Origin: Galaxea fascicularis
Lineage: Eukaryota > Cnidaria > Anthozoa > Scleractinia > Euphylliidae
Length of the DNA: 64,000 nt
Assembly: GCA_948470475.1 (NCBI GenBank)
Contig: OX419345.1
Span: forward strand, 1,412,501 to 1,476,500
Reading direction: 5' to 3'
A model generated the notes under the pieces. It was not told where the DNA came from. It made no database searches and saw only the letters and a list, made by a program, of their open reading frames with translations. Of this stretch, positions 45,901-57,700 are shown in pieces. Position numbers and translations under genes: made by a program. The first letter of the stretch is position 1. Every line of letters begins with the position of its first letter.

Positions 45901-48862
45901 AAGAACTGCATGCATAGTCAGTTTATGCTTTCATTATTCTCACCAGCTCTTAATTAACATCAGGTTTGAAGCACACAACTCATTTATTTTTTGTAGGAAG
46001 GAGAAAATGAAAAAGTACAGAACGAGGAAAAAACATCATCGTCAATCCCTCCCCTGACGGAAAGTTTTGTGAAAGGAACTAATACCATATCCAGTGAAGA
46101 ACAGTGCGAAATAACCACTTCGGAAATTGCAAAAGAAAGTTTAACTAAAAACGAGTTAGTAGACCAAGCCAGCAGTAATTCCGTGGGCGACGAAACTAAC
46201 TCTCCTACAGACTCGATCCATGAAGATCTTACCGAACACACAAACCACGAAAACGACACTCATGAACCTAGAGTGGTAATGAGTGGTGATGAAACTACGG
46301 AACTTTCTGGTCAGGAGAAAAAGAACAGTACTCCACATGTAAAACAGGACTTAAGTGCAATCAATGTTGAACTTGAATACACCGGTGAAGATGTACAACC
46401 ATTAGAGGAGAATAGCAGAGATGGGGAAGAGTTTATTTCTGTTGAAAGTGATTCTGAGGACGAATCAGAAGGTGACGAAGACGAATCAGAAAATGACAAA
46501 GAAGGTGACAGCGAGAGAGATTCGAAGGAAGAACGGCTGGAGGACATCAGAGCAGCTTATGGGAAATCCGAATCTGAGTGAGTATACACTGATTTACACG
46601 CTATGAAAACCGCCGTGCGTCCGAAGAAAACACAGCATTAACAAGGGCTAATTTACGGCTGAATTTTAAAGTGAAAGTGGGTCCAAGTTAGATAGTGCAA
46701 CAGTGCTGTTTATCTTTACCAAGCGAAGTCAGTATCGCCACCTCAAACAAAGTCACAATGTGAAGTCAAAGTGCACGTTAAGTTTCCTAACCTTGATGCA
46801 AGATAACTTTGCTTTTTCTTTCCATTTTAAGAGAAGAGGAAGTTGGCAGTGAAGAAGATGGCACAGATGAAGAAGGCGAGAAGGAAACACAGGATAACAT
46901 GGAAAGTGAGGAAGGGAACAATAGCGGAGTTAGCCGCCAAGAGGATGAACTTTCAGGTGAAGATGATGAAGAATTGGAAAATGATGAACGTGAGAAAACT
47001 CCGGCCACCGAACCGCACATGGAGGCTGATAAGAAGAAACAGAAGATGTTGGATAAATACACAAATTCGCCAGGTATTTGAAGGAAAGTCCGTCATATGT
47101 TTCTGTCATTTAAAGTGGGGAGCAGGCTTGGCGCAGTGGTGAGAGTGCTCGCCTTCCACCAATATGTCCCAGGTTCGGTTCAGATTCGCGTCATAAATGG
47201 GCTGAATTTGTTGGTTCTCTACTCTGCTCCGAGAGGTTTTTCTCCGGGTACTCCGCGTTTCCCCTCTCCTTAATTGATTTTATTTTATTTTATTTGATGT
47301 GAGTTCATTTGATTTACAGTCTCTCTAATTAGTTGAGTACCTGTGATAGGCTAGAGAGGTTTGAGACTTAAAAAAAAGTGATTGTTATTGCGCCGTAAGT
47401 AGCAACTGAACACGTGAGTTGTTGATACAAATTTCTTTTTAGGTACTCGCAAATTGCCCACCCGTGAAGCGCACGAATGGACCACGCCCGCTGAGGGACA
47501 CTTCTCAGTTTCCGTGAGTCCCTACATCGCATGCGTAGAAGCGGTGGGAGACGATGAAGAAGACAAAAAAAGGCAACACGGAGACGCAACTGAGGTTCAA
47601 ACACCACAAGCGCGGCCGGGCAAAATAAAGACGGGAATAAGAGAAGAGACAAGGAGTGCTGGTACATTGTATTTAGATGTCAGTTCTTGTTTACCTTGTC
47701 AACAGGCCCTAACATGCGAAGAGGTCAAAGAAACTTCGGTGCGGTGGGAAACCCCTAGGAAGGCCTCGCACGTCTTGTTGACTTTTCCCGCCTTTATCGC
47801 TAGCTACATTATTTGGCCTCTCAGTCGCATTACCCCTCTCTCCTCCGCAGACGCTCCTGTTGACGACAGTAAAATAATAAGCGCGCGGGTGACGATAGGA
47901 AAAGGTATCGTTCACCTCACGCTCCTTTTCCCTCTCCCCAGTCACCTTGTGACACAGAGATCTCCGCGGAGAAGAGAGGCATTATCCATAAAAGTATTTT
48001 GAAATGAGCTTTGGTCAAATGCTTTGGTCTTTGATCAACATTATTTTTGTAAATAAATTTACCCAATTTTTCTCTGAGTACGCTTTTTTAGCTTCAGTCT
48101 TTTTTCCCCTGTATTCAACAGACGTTGGACGTTCTCGTAAAAGACGGGGAAAAAGGAAAAGCGACAGTGAAGATGACGATGAGTCACGCAAGTTAAAGGT
48201 ACGCTGAAGCAACTATTAGGTCTTACTGCTGAGAGGAAAGTTGTCAACTCCAACGTTTCAACCGTCAGGGAAACAGACTAAATCTGCTTGTTGCCGACAT
48301 GCTTTGCATTTGTTTTGGAGCTCTTACCTGGGGAATTTTGCGTCTGAAGCTCCTGGTTAGCTTTGTGAAGGTATTGGATGTCGTGTCATTGCGAAAGAAT
48401 AACGAAAGAAAGACTTTACAGCAAATGAACGAAATCATAGTGATTATTTTGACGAAGAATGCGCCAAGATATTGTTTAATTTCGAACCGAGTGTTGATAA
48501 TTAACTTGAAGTACGCAGAGATTGAAAACATTGAACCAGGGTAAGATTTGTCTCTAAGTTCCCTTTACCTAAGCGGGTGAATAACAGGTAGAGAATAATG
48601 GAAAAGAACACCCCACTTTGCTAAGGTTTCACGGTACACCTTAGAACTGTCCTATTTGTCATCTTCAGCTTCTTGCAAATATTTTAGCACGTAAGATTTA
48701 TCCTGTTTTTCCTTTGGCTTTCAGCAACCACGTCTAAAGACTAATAAACAGAAAATTGGCGTTCGCTATTACGACGCAGTGAATGTAAAAAACAAGAATC
48801 GAAATAAAAAAGCGAGGCACCTAGAAGGGCAGACTGGAAGAAAAGGAAAGAAAAGGAACTAA
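36904..48862 (+). CDS. GNL2: GNL2, nucleolar GTP-binding protein 2 (NOG2/Nug2), 21 exons
   Basis: Circularly permuted GTPase of the YlqF/YawG family that acts in nucleolar pre-60S ribosome assembly. Exons: 36904-36973, 37126-37216, 37822-37916, 38574-38653, 39344-39496, 39680-39710, 40336-40390, 40837-40903, 41013-41042, 41246-41374, 42045-42158, 42404-42429, 42720-42822, 43114-43218, 44525-44683, 45601-45693, 45997-46577, 46832-47073, 47443-47661, 48122-48198 and 48725-48862. Phases close and the product is 885 aa (human about 731). The G motifs are in permuted order: DARDPMGTR from 227, NKCD (G4) 257-260, GYPNVGKSS (G1) from 319, DCPGV (G3) from 363. The NGP1NT-type N-terminus has [13 protein letters not shown]. 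Exons 17-19 encode a long acidic tail, which explains the extra length. The basic end keeps the family's [19 protein letters not shown]. Exon 19 is the least certain part. Confidence 0.93.
37540..37577. repeat. GGCCCCC minisatellite
   Basis: About five tandem copies of a 7-bp ggccccc unit in GNL2 intron 2. The tract is GC-extreme against an AT-rich background. Confidence 0.8.
38025..38225. repeat. CAGT tetranucleotide array
   Basis: About 200 bp of (CAGT)n with CAGC and AAGG interruptions in GNL2 intron 3. It yields a spurious Ser/Gln/Val frame. Confidence 0.9.
42442..42494. repeat. TTAA / ATCA tetranucleotide array
   Basis: (TTAA)n switching to (TCAA)n, 13 bp after GNL2 exon 12. Confidence 0.85.
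43262..43650 (-). mobile_element. 3' end of a LINE (non-LTR retrotransposon)
   Basis: Minus strand 43650-43444 encodes the C-terminal end typical of cnidarian LINE polyproteins ([22 protein letters not shown], here given only as a recognition motif). It continues into a 3' UTR ending aagttattgtattgta and a TATTG-type short repeat at 43262-43325, the expected tail. The fragment is 5'-truncated and has no full reverse transcriptase. It lies antisense in GNL2 intron 14. Confidence 0.65.
44012..44268 (-). mobile_element. tRNA-derived SINE, family A copy 2
   Basis: Matches 18131-18402 over nearly its whole length, including the box A/box B-like head on the minus strand and the cctagtggttct body. 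Located in GNL2 intron 14. Confidence 0.75.
44744..45020. repeat. Minisatellite, ~62-bp unit, about 4.5 copies
   Basis: Units start at 44744, 44805, 44870, 44932 and 44981 (spacing 61, 65, 62 and 49 bp). Each begins ggacggtgtaattct and includes gattggtctagagga and gattaaagttta. Located in GNL2 intron 15. Confidence 0.85.
45091..45214. repeat. Foldback MITE
   Basis: Inverted termini ACTCTGATAAC / GTTATCAGAGT and inner arms acgtgacaag / cttgtcacgt. Located in GNL2 intron 15. No target duplication could be read. Confidence 0.6.
47124..47375 (+). mobile_element. tRNA-derived SINE, family C copy 2
   Basis: Head gagcaggcttggcgcagtgg with box A and a degenerate box B, then the ctctgctccgagaggttttt body shared with 25330-25560, and an attttatttta-containing tail. 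Located in GNL2 intron 18. The 3' border is approximate. Confidence 0.7.
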
Positions 48863-49288
48863 ACGAAACCGGAACAGTAGAGACGACGCAAATAACTGAA
48901 TTACAGTACCGTCATGGAATTTATTTTAAGAATTAAATTATGAACTGCATGTATGCGACTATCTGATCTTCAATAAAGAATTGCTTCAGAACATCTGTGT
49001 TATGTTGTTGCCGAGCGGCTTCGCAACTGAAGCTGCATACTTCTCCCATGCATTTGTTCTATCATGCGTCTTTGTTTTCGGTTTTCAGTCTGGACGTTTC
49101 GCGGGCCAGTCTCACCCTTATGATCCCCAGCAAGGATGGGTGGCAGGGGACTAATCCATTCAGTTTTCCGAGTAACTAGGTATGTCCCTCTTGGTGCTAC
49201 TTTCCTGATCTCTCAGTAAACTTCAACCCTTAGATCTCCTTTTTATCAATAATCGCACTGGCTGTTTTGCAGTACAATCTGTTCATCC
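48863..49288. other. GNL2 / EIPR1 convergent 3' region
   Basis: Only 426 bp separate the GNL2 stop and the EIPR1 stop, which face each other. It holds the GNL2 poly(A) signal at 48972. A short plus-strand frame at 48997-49179 has no recognised domain. Confidence 0.5.
48972..48977 (+). terminator. GNL2 poly(A) signal AATAAA
   Basis: AATAAA 110 bp downstream of the GNL2 stop, followed by TG/GT-rich sequence (ctgtgttatgttgttg), as expected for cleavage and polyadenylation. Confidence 0.7.
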
Positions 49289-52200
49289 CTACAGGAGTAT
49301 CTTGTACTTCTCCGCCCTGGGTACCCTGTTTATAACCAATCGCCCGTCGTATGACAGTGATGCAAACACCCATGGATCAGCAGTAGACCACTCCACGGCA
49401 TACACACTGTCTTCGTGCTCATCAAATGTTGCTATGACTCCATCTTTTGTGGGCTCACGGGACCTGGAACATCAATCAACAACAAACTTTCCGGTCACAA
49501 GAGTAAAAGGAAAATGATGATCATCATCTAGCGCTTGTTCCGTAAAGTGTCACACAGGAAACATTCACTCCTGATAGCATGCTGTGTGGCTTCTGCCACG
49601 CTGTTCTTTAACAGACTTAATCCAGCTCTTTCTAGGTCTACCACATTCTTTGTAACCAGAGGAATGCATAAATTGTCTTGATGTTTTTAAATTTTCTCCC
49701 CAAGAATACCATAACGATTCTACAGAAACAAGTAGTGAGATTTTGTCTCATGGTAACTGACCCTTTTTCCTGTGATCCTTCCTCTTCGTCCTCCTCATCC
49801 AGGTGACCAAACGGTTCAGATGACAAAGAAACAATGTTGTTGAGAATCACTCGACTGTCACTACTTGAAGACAGGAGAAGCTGGTCATGGAAATGATTGT
49901 ATCGCACACTCCATACCCTGGAATAAAACCAAACAAATGATTTTTATCTTTGACCCTAGTATATTCAGTAGTTACAACATTACAATCATGCGGTAGGATG
50001 AGATGATACAGGATGGTCATATTTTAACAAGTAATTGAGTTGAATTTGCAACTTACTGGTGCATAAATGGTTGGGAATTCATCAAATTCAATCAGTGACA
50101 GTTTCTCTGTAATCTTGTTTTTGTGATAAACATTTCCCATACAATTCCTTATAATTTTGTTATTATGCAATGATTGCATCCTGTGATTTGGGTTACATAG
50201 GCTTACCAGTGTGAATGATCTTGTAACACCATTAGAGAGCTGTTGGTGTTCCGTGTGTCCCAGAACCGTACTTTACAATCGTCACCACAGCTCACCAGCA
50301 GGTATTGCTTGTTTGGGTTGAAATCCAGATCTCGCACTAGCTGGTTGTGTGCATTGTCAACAGTATACACTGACCTAAAACATTCAGGTTGCACTCAATA
50401 CTCAGTCAATGGCTAAACATCTGCCAAATTCTACCTGAAGAGTTGTTGCTCTGTAACAAACCAGTATTTTCAAGGATGTGCAGAGCAGCATTCCTTTTTA
50501 AGTGTGTGGTGTGGTTTAACTCCCTCTATTATATCTCTCAGTTAGTACGCACACTTTGATTGGTCAATTTAGTGGGCCGTACTTCACTGAATGGCCTGCT
50601 AAATTTGAAGGTTTCCTTTCAGACGCGCCTGATTAACCTCAAAGATATAATAAATATCTTACTAACCTTGTTTTCTCCGTCTGTACTGTAAGTTACGGAT
50701 CCTTGTTTTTTCCCGTTCTTTTATCGCCCGTGCTTTGCACTTGGGCCATAAATGAACGGGAAAAAAACTCAGTCCGTAACTTAACTTTTAAACTCACTTT
50801 TAACTTTTAAAACTCACAATCTTTTTCTCAGATTGTCATGGCAAAAGTTGACATCAAATTGGTCAAACTAATTACCAGTATAATAAGTTGCCAAAACAGC
50901 TCAGTGTCATACCTTATGTCAGGGGCACAAGAAAGTGTACATCACCCCACCACCCCTCCCCACACCTCTTGCATGACTTTTAGTGTAGTGCTCATTGGCC
51001 ATTTATGACTAAAGATGTCAGTTTCCCACTTAGGTACTGACAGCTTATTGAAGAAACCTACAGGTCAGCACCACAGAAAGTTTTACACTGACAAGATACC
51101 TTAAAACGGTTTAACATAATTTGCCCACCTCATGGTCCTAACATCCCATCCTCTGATTGTTGTGTCATTAGCTGTGGCGATCTGTGATCCACTGTGGTGT
51201 GGGTTCCATCTACCTGTTGTGAACTTTGGTTGACCTTTGCCCTCCAGCCGAGCTGCGTCTATGGACTGTGTGGTAATACATTTGGAAGAAAGAATACATT
51301 AATCTGATAAAGGAGGACAGACAGAACCTCCTCACCTCAGTTTAACTCTTGAAACCCTAATATCAGCTCTAATATAATATGTATATTCTCCACACTTCTC
51401 TTCATACATTCTCTGTGGTAATTATGAGGAGAATTTGTCAAACAATCAACACCTTTGTTACTTATTGATCACTTCCTTTTTTCTCACGACCTTTATGCTT
51501 TACTGAGCAGTGTTACAACAAAGGGAAATTAAGCATTGGTCTCTCTTAGGGGTTAGGGTTAAGGGAGCAAGGAACAGCACAGCAGTAAAAGAACTATAAC
51601 AGCACATTTTTTTTGCTTCATATATTTCAAGACAACACACCTCTGCTGTGGCGGTACTTCTGTCAAGATCCCACATCTCTAGATGCTGTTCACAGACAGT
51701 CACAACTTGACTTCCATTACCAGAAGGGTTCCATAACACACTGAAAATACATGCGTAGATGATACTGGCATTAACTGTCTGTAAAAGACATCACCACCAC
51801 CACTAACAACAACAACAACATCTTATGTTACTTAATATATATAGTTTAGGAATCTTGATCGAGGTAATTAGAGGATCCCCGGTAGATGTTTTCTATCCTA
51901 TTTTTCCTGCCATATATCTTAATGTGTCCACTTTACAGTCAAGTGCTTGTAAGAATACTCATCGTTACCACAAACTTCTCATCCTCTTCAGTAATGTGAC
52001 AGAGGAATGGGTCATAATTTTGCCCTCTAAATTCCTGCTTTCCAAAACAGATTTAAACAATACTCTCACATCCACTAGCAGATAGAACAGCATTCTATTT
52101 ATGACCCTTGGCTCCTGTATTTTTCTTTGCCCAATTCCAATAAACGTGACAGAGTTTGATCTTCCATTGCATCACACCAACCTTCTAATGTTCTCCTGCT

Positions 52201-54567
52201 TGTTGTCAAGCGTACAGATTAACTGCAGTGAACGTGAATGGCCACTCCCTGGGGAGATTCCTGGGGAATCCAGGCTAGGTGGCTCATTATCATCGACAGG
52301 GGGAATTCTCCAAAGAGCCCCTTGTATCTCAGCTTTGGAGTCAGAAACTGTGTGATGGGTTTGAGAACAAAGGTCAATTTAAAGTAAATATTGAGGATAT
52401 TCAAACAGTTCAACAAAATAAATGTGTGAACAGGTAAAAATACAACTACCTCAGATAAAAAAGAACCTGTTCAATGAATTAATCTGTTAGATTAATAAAT
52501 ACAAACAAATCATTATAAGGCCAGTAGCTTTTGGTGTATGTTACAATCAGATTATCACAGTCAAATGCAAAAATGTTCTGCATTAAATAGGGCTAAGGGA
52601 GAGTAATAAGTGACATAAAGCAAAGATATTGATATTGTTGATGTGAATAAAAGTGCTAAAAAAAAGCAACCATCCCTAACTCAATTGTCCTAGAAGATCA
52701 CCTTTGTTGTAACATGTTGCCAGAATACTTTTGTCAGTTGGACTTGTGTTCATGGACCTGGAAGAAGCAGTAAGATAATGAGGAAACAACACAGCAAGTA
52801 CTTGATTGTTTTTTACTGAATGTGGGGCCCAAGAAACTATTTGTATATTTCTCCACAGGCAATTGCAGGAAATTCCTAGAGGGGGGAAGGATCTCAAGTC
52901 CAATACACCATTTGTGGGGGTTGGAATGAATGTTTTCCAGATTTTATATATGAAACATAATTTTAATTTATTTAAATTTATTCTTACCATATTTCTCCTG
53001 CTGAGTGCATAAATACATTTTTGTTTATTACGTTGCTTTCATCATCAAAGTCAATCACATGTATCTGAAATATGCAAAAACCCACATTGGTGGAGTGAAG
53101 TTCTTGACTTGCGCCAATAATCATTGCACTTTCCTACTCACCTGGTTATCAAATTTTAGGGACTGTGTACCAACAATAAACCTGATGACGTCAGTTTCAG
53201 CATGCTGAGGAACAAGTGCTCGAGCCTACAGATCAACACCAAGCAGATTGAAAAATTGACCTTATAAATAACTATAAAATAGTTCATTAATTTGTATGTT
53301 CAGTGGCCTGGCCTCTGAGTAGAAGTATCCCTGGGGGTACTCCCTTATATGGGCTACATAGGTATATGCGGTGCAAAGGGTATGGTTTTTTAGCCATTTT
53401 GGTCTGAAATAGGGTATAGTTTGTGCACTCTAGTCTTGAATTGGCGGCGCATTATACAACCTGTTTTATAGTGTGGAACTTTAAGCTCAAAACTTTGTAC
53501 AGTTTTGTATCCTACTTAATAAAAGCGGATGAACATTGCCTTTAACGTTGATCTGACCTGGGGAACTGATTACAAGGCAGGTCTGAAATAGAGTAGGGAC
53601 AGGTACAGACTTCACTGCTTTTCTCATGTAAATCATGTTGTTGTTATGCTACCGGTAACCAGTACACAGGCAAGATCTCTGCACAGCCCCATACATTAAT
53701 TGTACATCAGAGATTCCAATCCCTTTTGAAGGAAAATAGGGATACTCTTTTTAGCACCAAGGTGCCAGCCTCTATGGGGGTCTGAGGGCATGCCCTTGAG
53801 GAAATTTTGCAAATTTAGGTTTTCTCATTGAAATGCCTTTTCCTGCATTTTGACATCATTTCTGAGTTATTCTATAAGATGATATGACAAGAAAGTGTAA
53901 TACGTCGCAAAAAAATACTTAAGATTAGCATTTTCCCCCTTGTTTTCAGAATTTTATGATAAATTGGAGAATTTGATAAGAATCAGGAGAGCGGGAGGCA
54001 ACACATCAAATCAGGAGACTCTCAATCAAATCAGGAGGGTTGGAATCTCTGGTAGATGCATGTTGTGACTCAAGTCTACTAATTGTTTTTGAAACAGGGT
54101 AACTATGACAGTGATGCATGTATAATTAATGTATGGGGCTGTGCGGAAATCTTACACATTAGCACGATAAAGACAGAGAGGTTTGTATCAAAACAAGGTC
54201 TACCCCAGCTTCTACTCAAAGGCCTGGTCACTGAGCAAACAACTGTAAAATGGACAATTAGAGCTTGTGGAATGCTCGATGTTTTGTCAACAACTCCCTC
54301 CCCCCACCCTCCCCCCCTTTCCTTTTCCACCCATAAAGTGATGTTGTTATCGTTGTTGTTATTCAGAGGCTAGGGCTCCCAATGAGAAGGATCAAATTCG
54401 CATTTCTTTAAGTAGTCTTCTTCCCCTCCTTAAACTTCCCTGCTAAAACTGCAGTCTTGTGAAGATGCCATCCCTCTTCTGTAAAAAAAAAAAAGAAAAG
54501 GACCATTAAATAACTCCCAACTTACGTTCAACTCCAAGCCATAGATGACCGGGGAGTCGTCCTCCAT
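49289..54567 (-). CDS. EIPR1: EIPR1 (TSSC1), EARP/GARP-interacting WD40 protein, 10 exons
   Basis: WD40 propeller that binds the EARP and GARP tethering complexes at endosomes and trans-Golgi and is needed for endocytic recycling and dense-core vesicle cargo sorting. Exons: 54567-54526, 53225-53142, 53064-52988, 52757-52702, 52347-52182, 51740-51641, 51265-51129, 50374-50207, 49917-49762 and 49463-49289. All borders are GT-AG and phases close, giving 386 aa (human 387). Landmarks: start [63 protein letters not shown]; the strongly conserved [18 protein letters not shown] followed by [27 protein letters not shown]; an acidic DEEDEEEG loop near residues 310-320; and the ending [21 protein letters not shown]. 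The exon 9 donor GTCAGT is non-consensus at +3 but fits the phase. Confidence 0.95.
50692..50780. repeat. Foldback repeat in EIPR1 intron
   Basis: gttacggatccttgtttttt and its complement (ending actcagtccgtaac) flank a core with cccgttc/gaacggg and gtgctttgcac palindromes. Probably a MITE or part of a larger element. Confidence 0.55.
53310..53630. repeat. Probable dispersed repeat in EIPR1 intron 1
   Basis: Sequence of the 'ggggtactcccttatatggg' type, which I recall as a common cnidarian dispersed repeat. Borders cannot be set and no inverted termini were found. Confidence 0.3.
53671..54153. mobile_element. Foldback element with nested insertion
   Basis: Ends CAAGATCTCTGCACAGCCCC and, inverted, ggggctgtgcggaaatctt. 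These are the same arms as at 10554-10652. Inside, 53708-54051 is bounded by a second pair of inverted repeats (CAGAGATTCCAA / TTGGAATCTCTG), suggesting a later element inserted into the first. Located in EIPR1 intron 1. Confidence 0.55.
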
Positions 54568-54752
54568 TTTGTTTTCGGGCGAATACCGCACAAGTCCGCG
54601 GTCTCATGTCCATACCAGTCTCCACTCATACAGGAAAACGCCTGTTAGAAAATCCCCTTAGGTTCTCCAGTGTACAGTCACAAGACACAAACTCCCAGAT
54701 CCTCAAGAATTATTTTTGTACAGTCCATCGTCTTGCTTGTGACATTTCTACC
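54568..54752. promoter_or_regulatory. Bidirectional EIPR1 / xylose isomerase promoter region
   Basis: The EIPR1 ATG (54567, minus) and the xylose isomerase ATG (54753, plus) are 185 bp apart, head-to-head. No TATA box was recognised. A plus-strand ATG at 54606 is in frame with xylose isomerase, so either that upstream start is used or the 5' UTRs overlap the core promoter. Confidence 0.6.
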
Positions 54753-57700
54753 ATGTCTTCCTTTGCACCGCCAAGTAAAAAAGCAAGGCGATCGCACAGT
54801 AATGGTGCTGCAGTAGAGAGCGATGGGGAATTTTTTCCAGGTTTGCGTGCAGATGGAGTGATTTTCTATGTTTTTATCGAGCAGATTTAACTTACCAGCA
54901 TTGCATTACTACAGGGTGTGGCTTTTTAACGCTTTGTCTTCACTTCTTGCAGGTATAAAAAAGATCGAGTACAACCCAGATGCTGGAGCGGGTGATAACC
55001 TATGTTTCAAACATTACAACGCTCAAGAGGTAGATAACTTTCAGAGACCCTTCCATTGTCCATTTTATGATATATTGCGTGACATAGAAGTAAAGCGTGT
55101 GCTCACCCAGGGCAGTAATGCACGAGAACGATTTTTTACATAAATCATTTGGTTGTACCATTTTTGTAACAATCATTTGAAACTGTGCTGACGTTTTTAC
55201 AAGAGATGACTCAGATTCTTGGAAGATTTGAATTTAACCAGTTTGATGGCCACCTCACAGTTATTCAATTTTTTTAAATGGTATTTTAAATTTCTAATTT
55301 CATCATATATTCAACAGGTGGTCATGGGAAAAACCATGGAGGAATGGTGTCGATTTTCTGTTTGTTTCTGGCACACATTTAGAGGCACAGGTAATCTGAT
55401 TATGGGTATATGGCATTCTTTTTGTCTTTGTTATCTTCTGCACAAAAGAGGAAAGATTCATTTAGAAATTAGAATAGATGCCAAATGCTGGAAGGCATGT
55501 GCAACTAGTGGTTTGGTTGTTGCATGCTTCATACAGTCCTTTATGCACAGATTCTTGAAAAGACTAATCTGGCTAAGAGTGACTTGAGTCATAATGAAAA
55601 GTATTGATCTCAAGCTCTTCATTGGTTTCTTATAGACCCTGTGGGAGGGTGTGTTTGTGGCTCTCTGATGACTAATTTATTAAGAAAAGCAGTCTTGTCA
55701 TCTGTATCACATAAAATGTGCATGCAGATCACATTTCTGTACAATTTGTGCACCATCAGCACAACACAAGTACTTTGCCTTGAAATTTGCATTGTCATGA
55801 CCAAATGACACTTGCTCTGCAAATATTGCTTATTTGCTCATATCGCACAAACACAGAACATGTAACATCACCTTTATACTGCTTTACCTCTGCCTTCGTC
55901 AGGATTTAACTTCTATTTCATCTTCCCAATGTTAGGCGCTGATCCATTTGGTTTTCCCACAATTTCAAGACACTGGGATGATGGTAGCAGCAGCTTGGAA
56001 AATGCAAAAAGAAGACTGCAAGCAGCTTTTGAATTTTTTGAGAAGCTTGGTGTGAAGTATTACACTTTCCATGACAGGTGATGAGACTATCTTTATTAAT
56101 CATCACATGAAAAGGTAATCAGTATCATACCAATTGCACATGTCTAATTCAGTTATATCAGGGGTAGGGAGGGTTGTAGATTCCAATGAGCACCCTACCC
56201 TCTCCTTCTCATGTATAGGTCTGAAAAGTGCTTAATTAATTTTAGTCATGAACACGTTTTGTTATTGATAATATCTTTAAATAAAAAACAACCCAGGCAA
56301 CAGATTATAGTACAGGATACATTGCACATACAAATAATGTTTTTTTTTTAATTCCAGCACATGCTATGTAATAGACACTTAATGCTTGGTTTCGTTTTAC
56401 TTGTTTTATTCAACGGAAAAATGCTTGAGGAAGTATAGAATATTTGCTTAAAATGGACCAGCTTCAGCCTGATTGGCCTTTTAGGTTCATTAAGCCTCAC
56501 TTCACCTTCCTGCTCCCCACCCCCACCCCACTGGGGACTGAATCTTTCTGGTGTTCAATTTTAACAACATGTTGGTACCTAGGGACATTGCACCTGAAGG
56601 AGACAACTTGAAAGAAACAAATGCCAATCTTGATGAGTTGACTGACCTTGCGCTTAAGCTGCAAGAAAAGACTGGTGTCAAACTGCTTTGGGCAACATGT
56701 AACCTTTTTGCAAACCCAAGGTAATGGCCTTAAGTTAATAATAGTTAATATATTTATCTTAGTTTAGCTGAATCTCAAGAGCTGTAAAATAGACAGAGCA
56801 ATTTGTTTTTCTACAGAAGGGTCCCCCATTTTTGTGAATAAAAAGGGAGAGAAAACGTTTGGTGTAGAGAGTACGTATTTGAATGACAAATATTTATTAT
56901 GTAAAGACATGTTCAAAGGTACCCAGAATAGTGACAAAATTTATTACAAATTGTCAGAATTTTTTTTATTTTATTTAAGGTAGTTGCTGAATTGAACATC
57001 TTAAAAGTTCTGGAAGTCATTAAAACAAAGAGAACTTTTTAGTTATAAGTTGGGTTGACCAAAAGCAGTGAAAATGGTGACACTCTCCTAAATATTGAAT
57101 AAATGCTGACATTATTAGCATCATGTTGACATATTGTCATTAATGCAGCATCATCATTGATGTCTTCCATGGCCAGGTACATGAATGGTGCAGCCTCAAA
57201 CCCAGATGCTCATGCATTTGCTCATGCTGCCGCTCAGGTGAAGAAAGGATTGGAGATTGGAAAAAAGCTTGGAGCAGAAAACTTTGGTACAGTTTTATCA
57301 AAAACCAAATAAACCCAGAAATCAAGCCTTTAGTTAGTTGAGTATTACATGGTGACGACTTTCACACAAATTTTCTTATAATGATAGTCATAATCATAAT
57401 CACAATCATGATACTAATTATTACAATTATTTAAACAATTATGATTATTAATTTTTAATAATTACTTCAATAATTGCTATGATTATAATTAAATATAATT
57501 ATAATAAAGCTTTATATGTTTGTATGTTTAACAGTTTTCTGGGGTGGAAGGGAAGGCTACCACACTTTACTGAACACAGATGTCAGAAGAGAACTTGATC
57601 ACATGGGCAGCTTCTTCCAGATGGTTGTAGGTAGGTTCAGTGTACTACAGCAGCCTTTGTTGAATAATTAAACAAATGCACTGTCCAGATGTATTCCAGA

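Noticed and set aside
48997..49179. Short plus-strand frame between GNL2 and EIPR1
   Set aside because: It follows the GNL2 poly(A) signal, has no domain, and overlaps the probable EIPR1 3' UTR.
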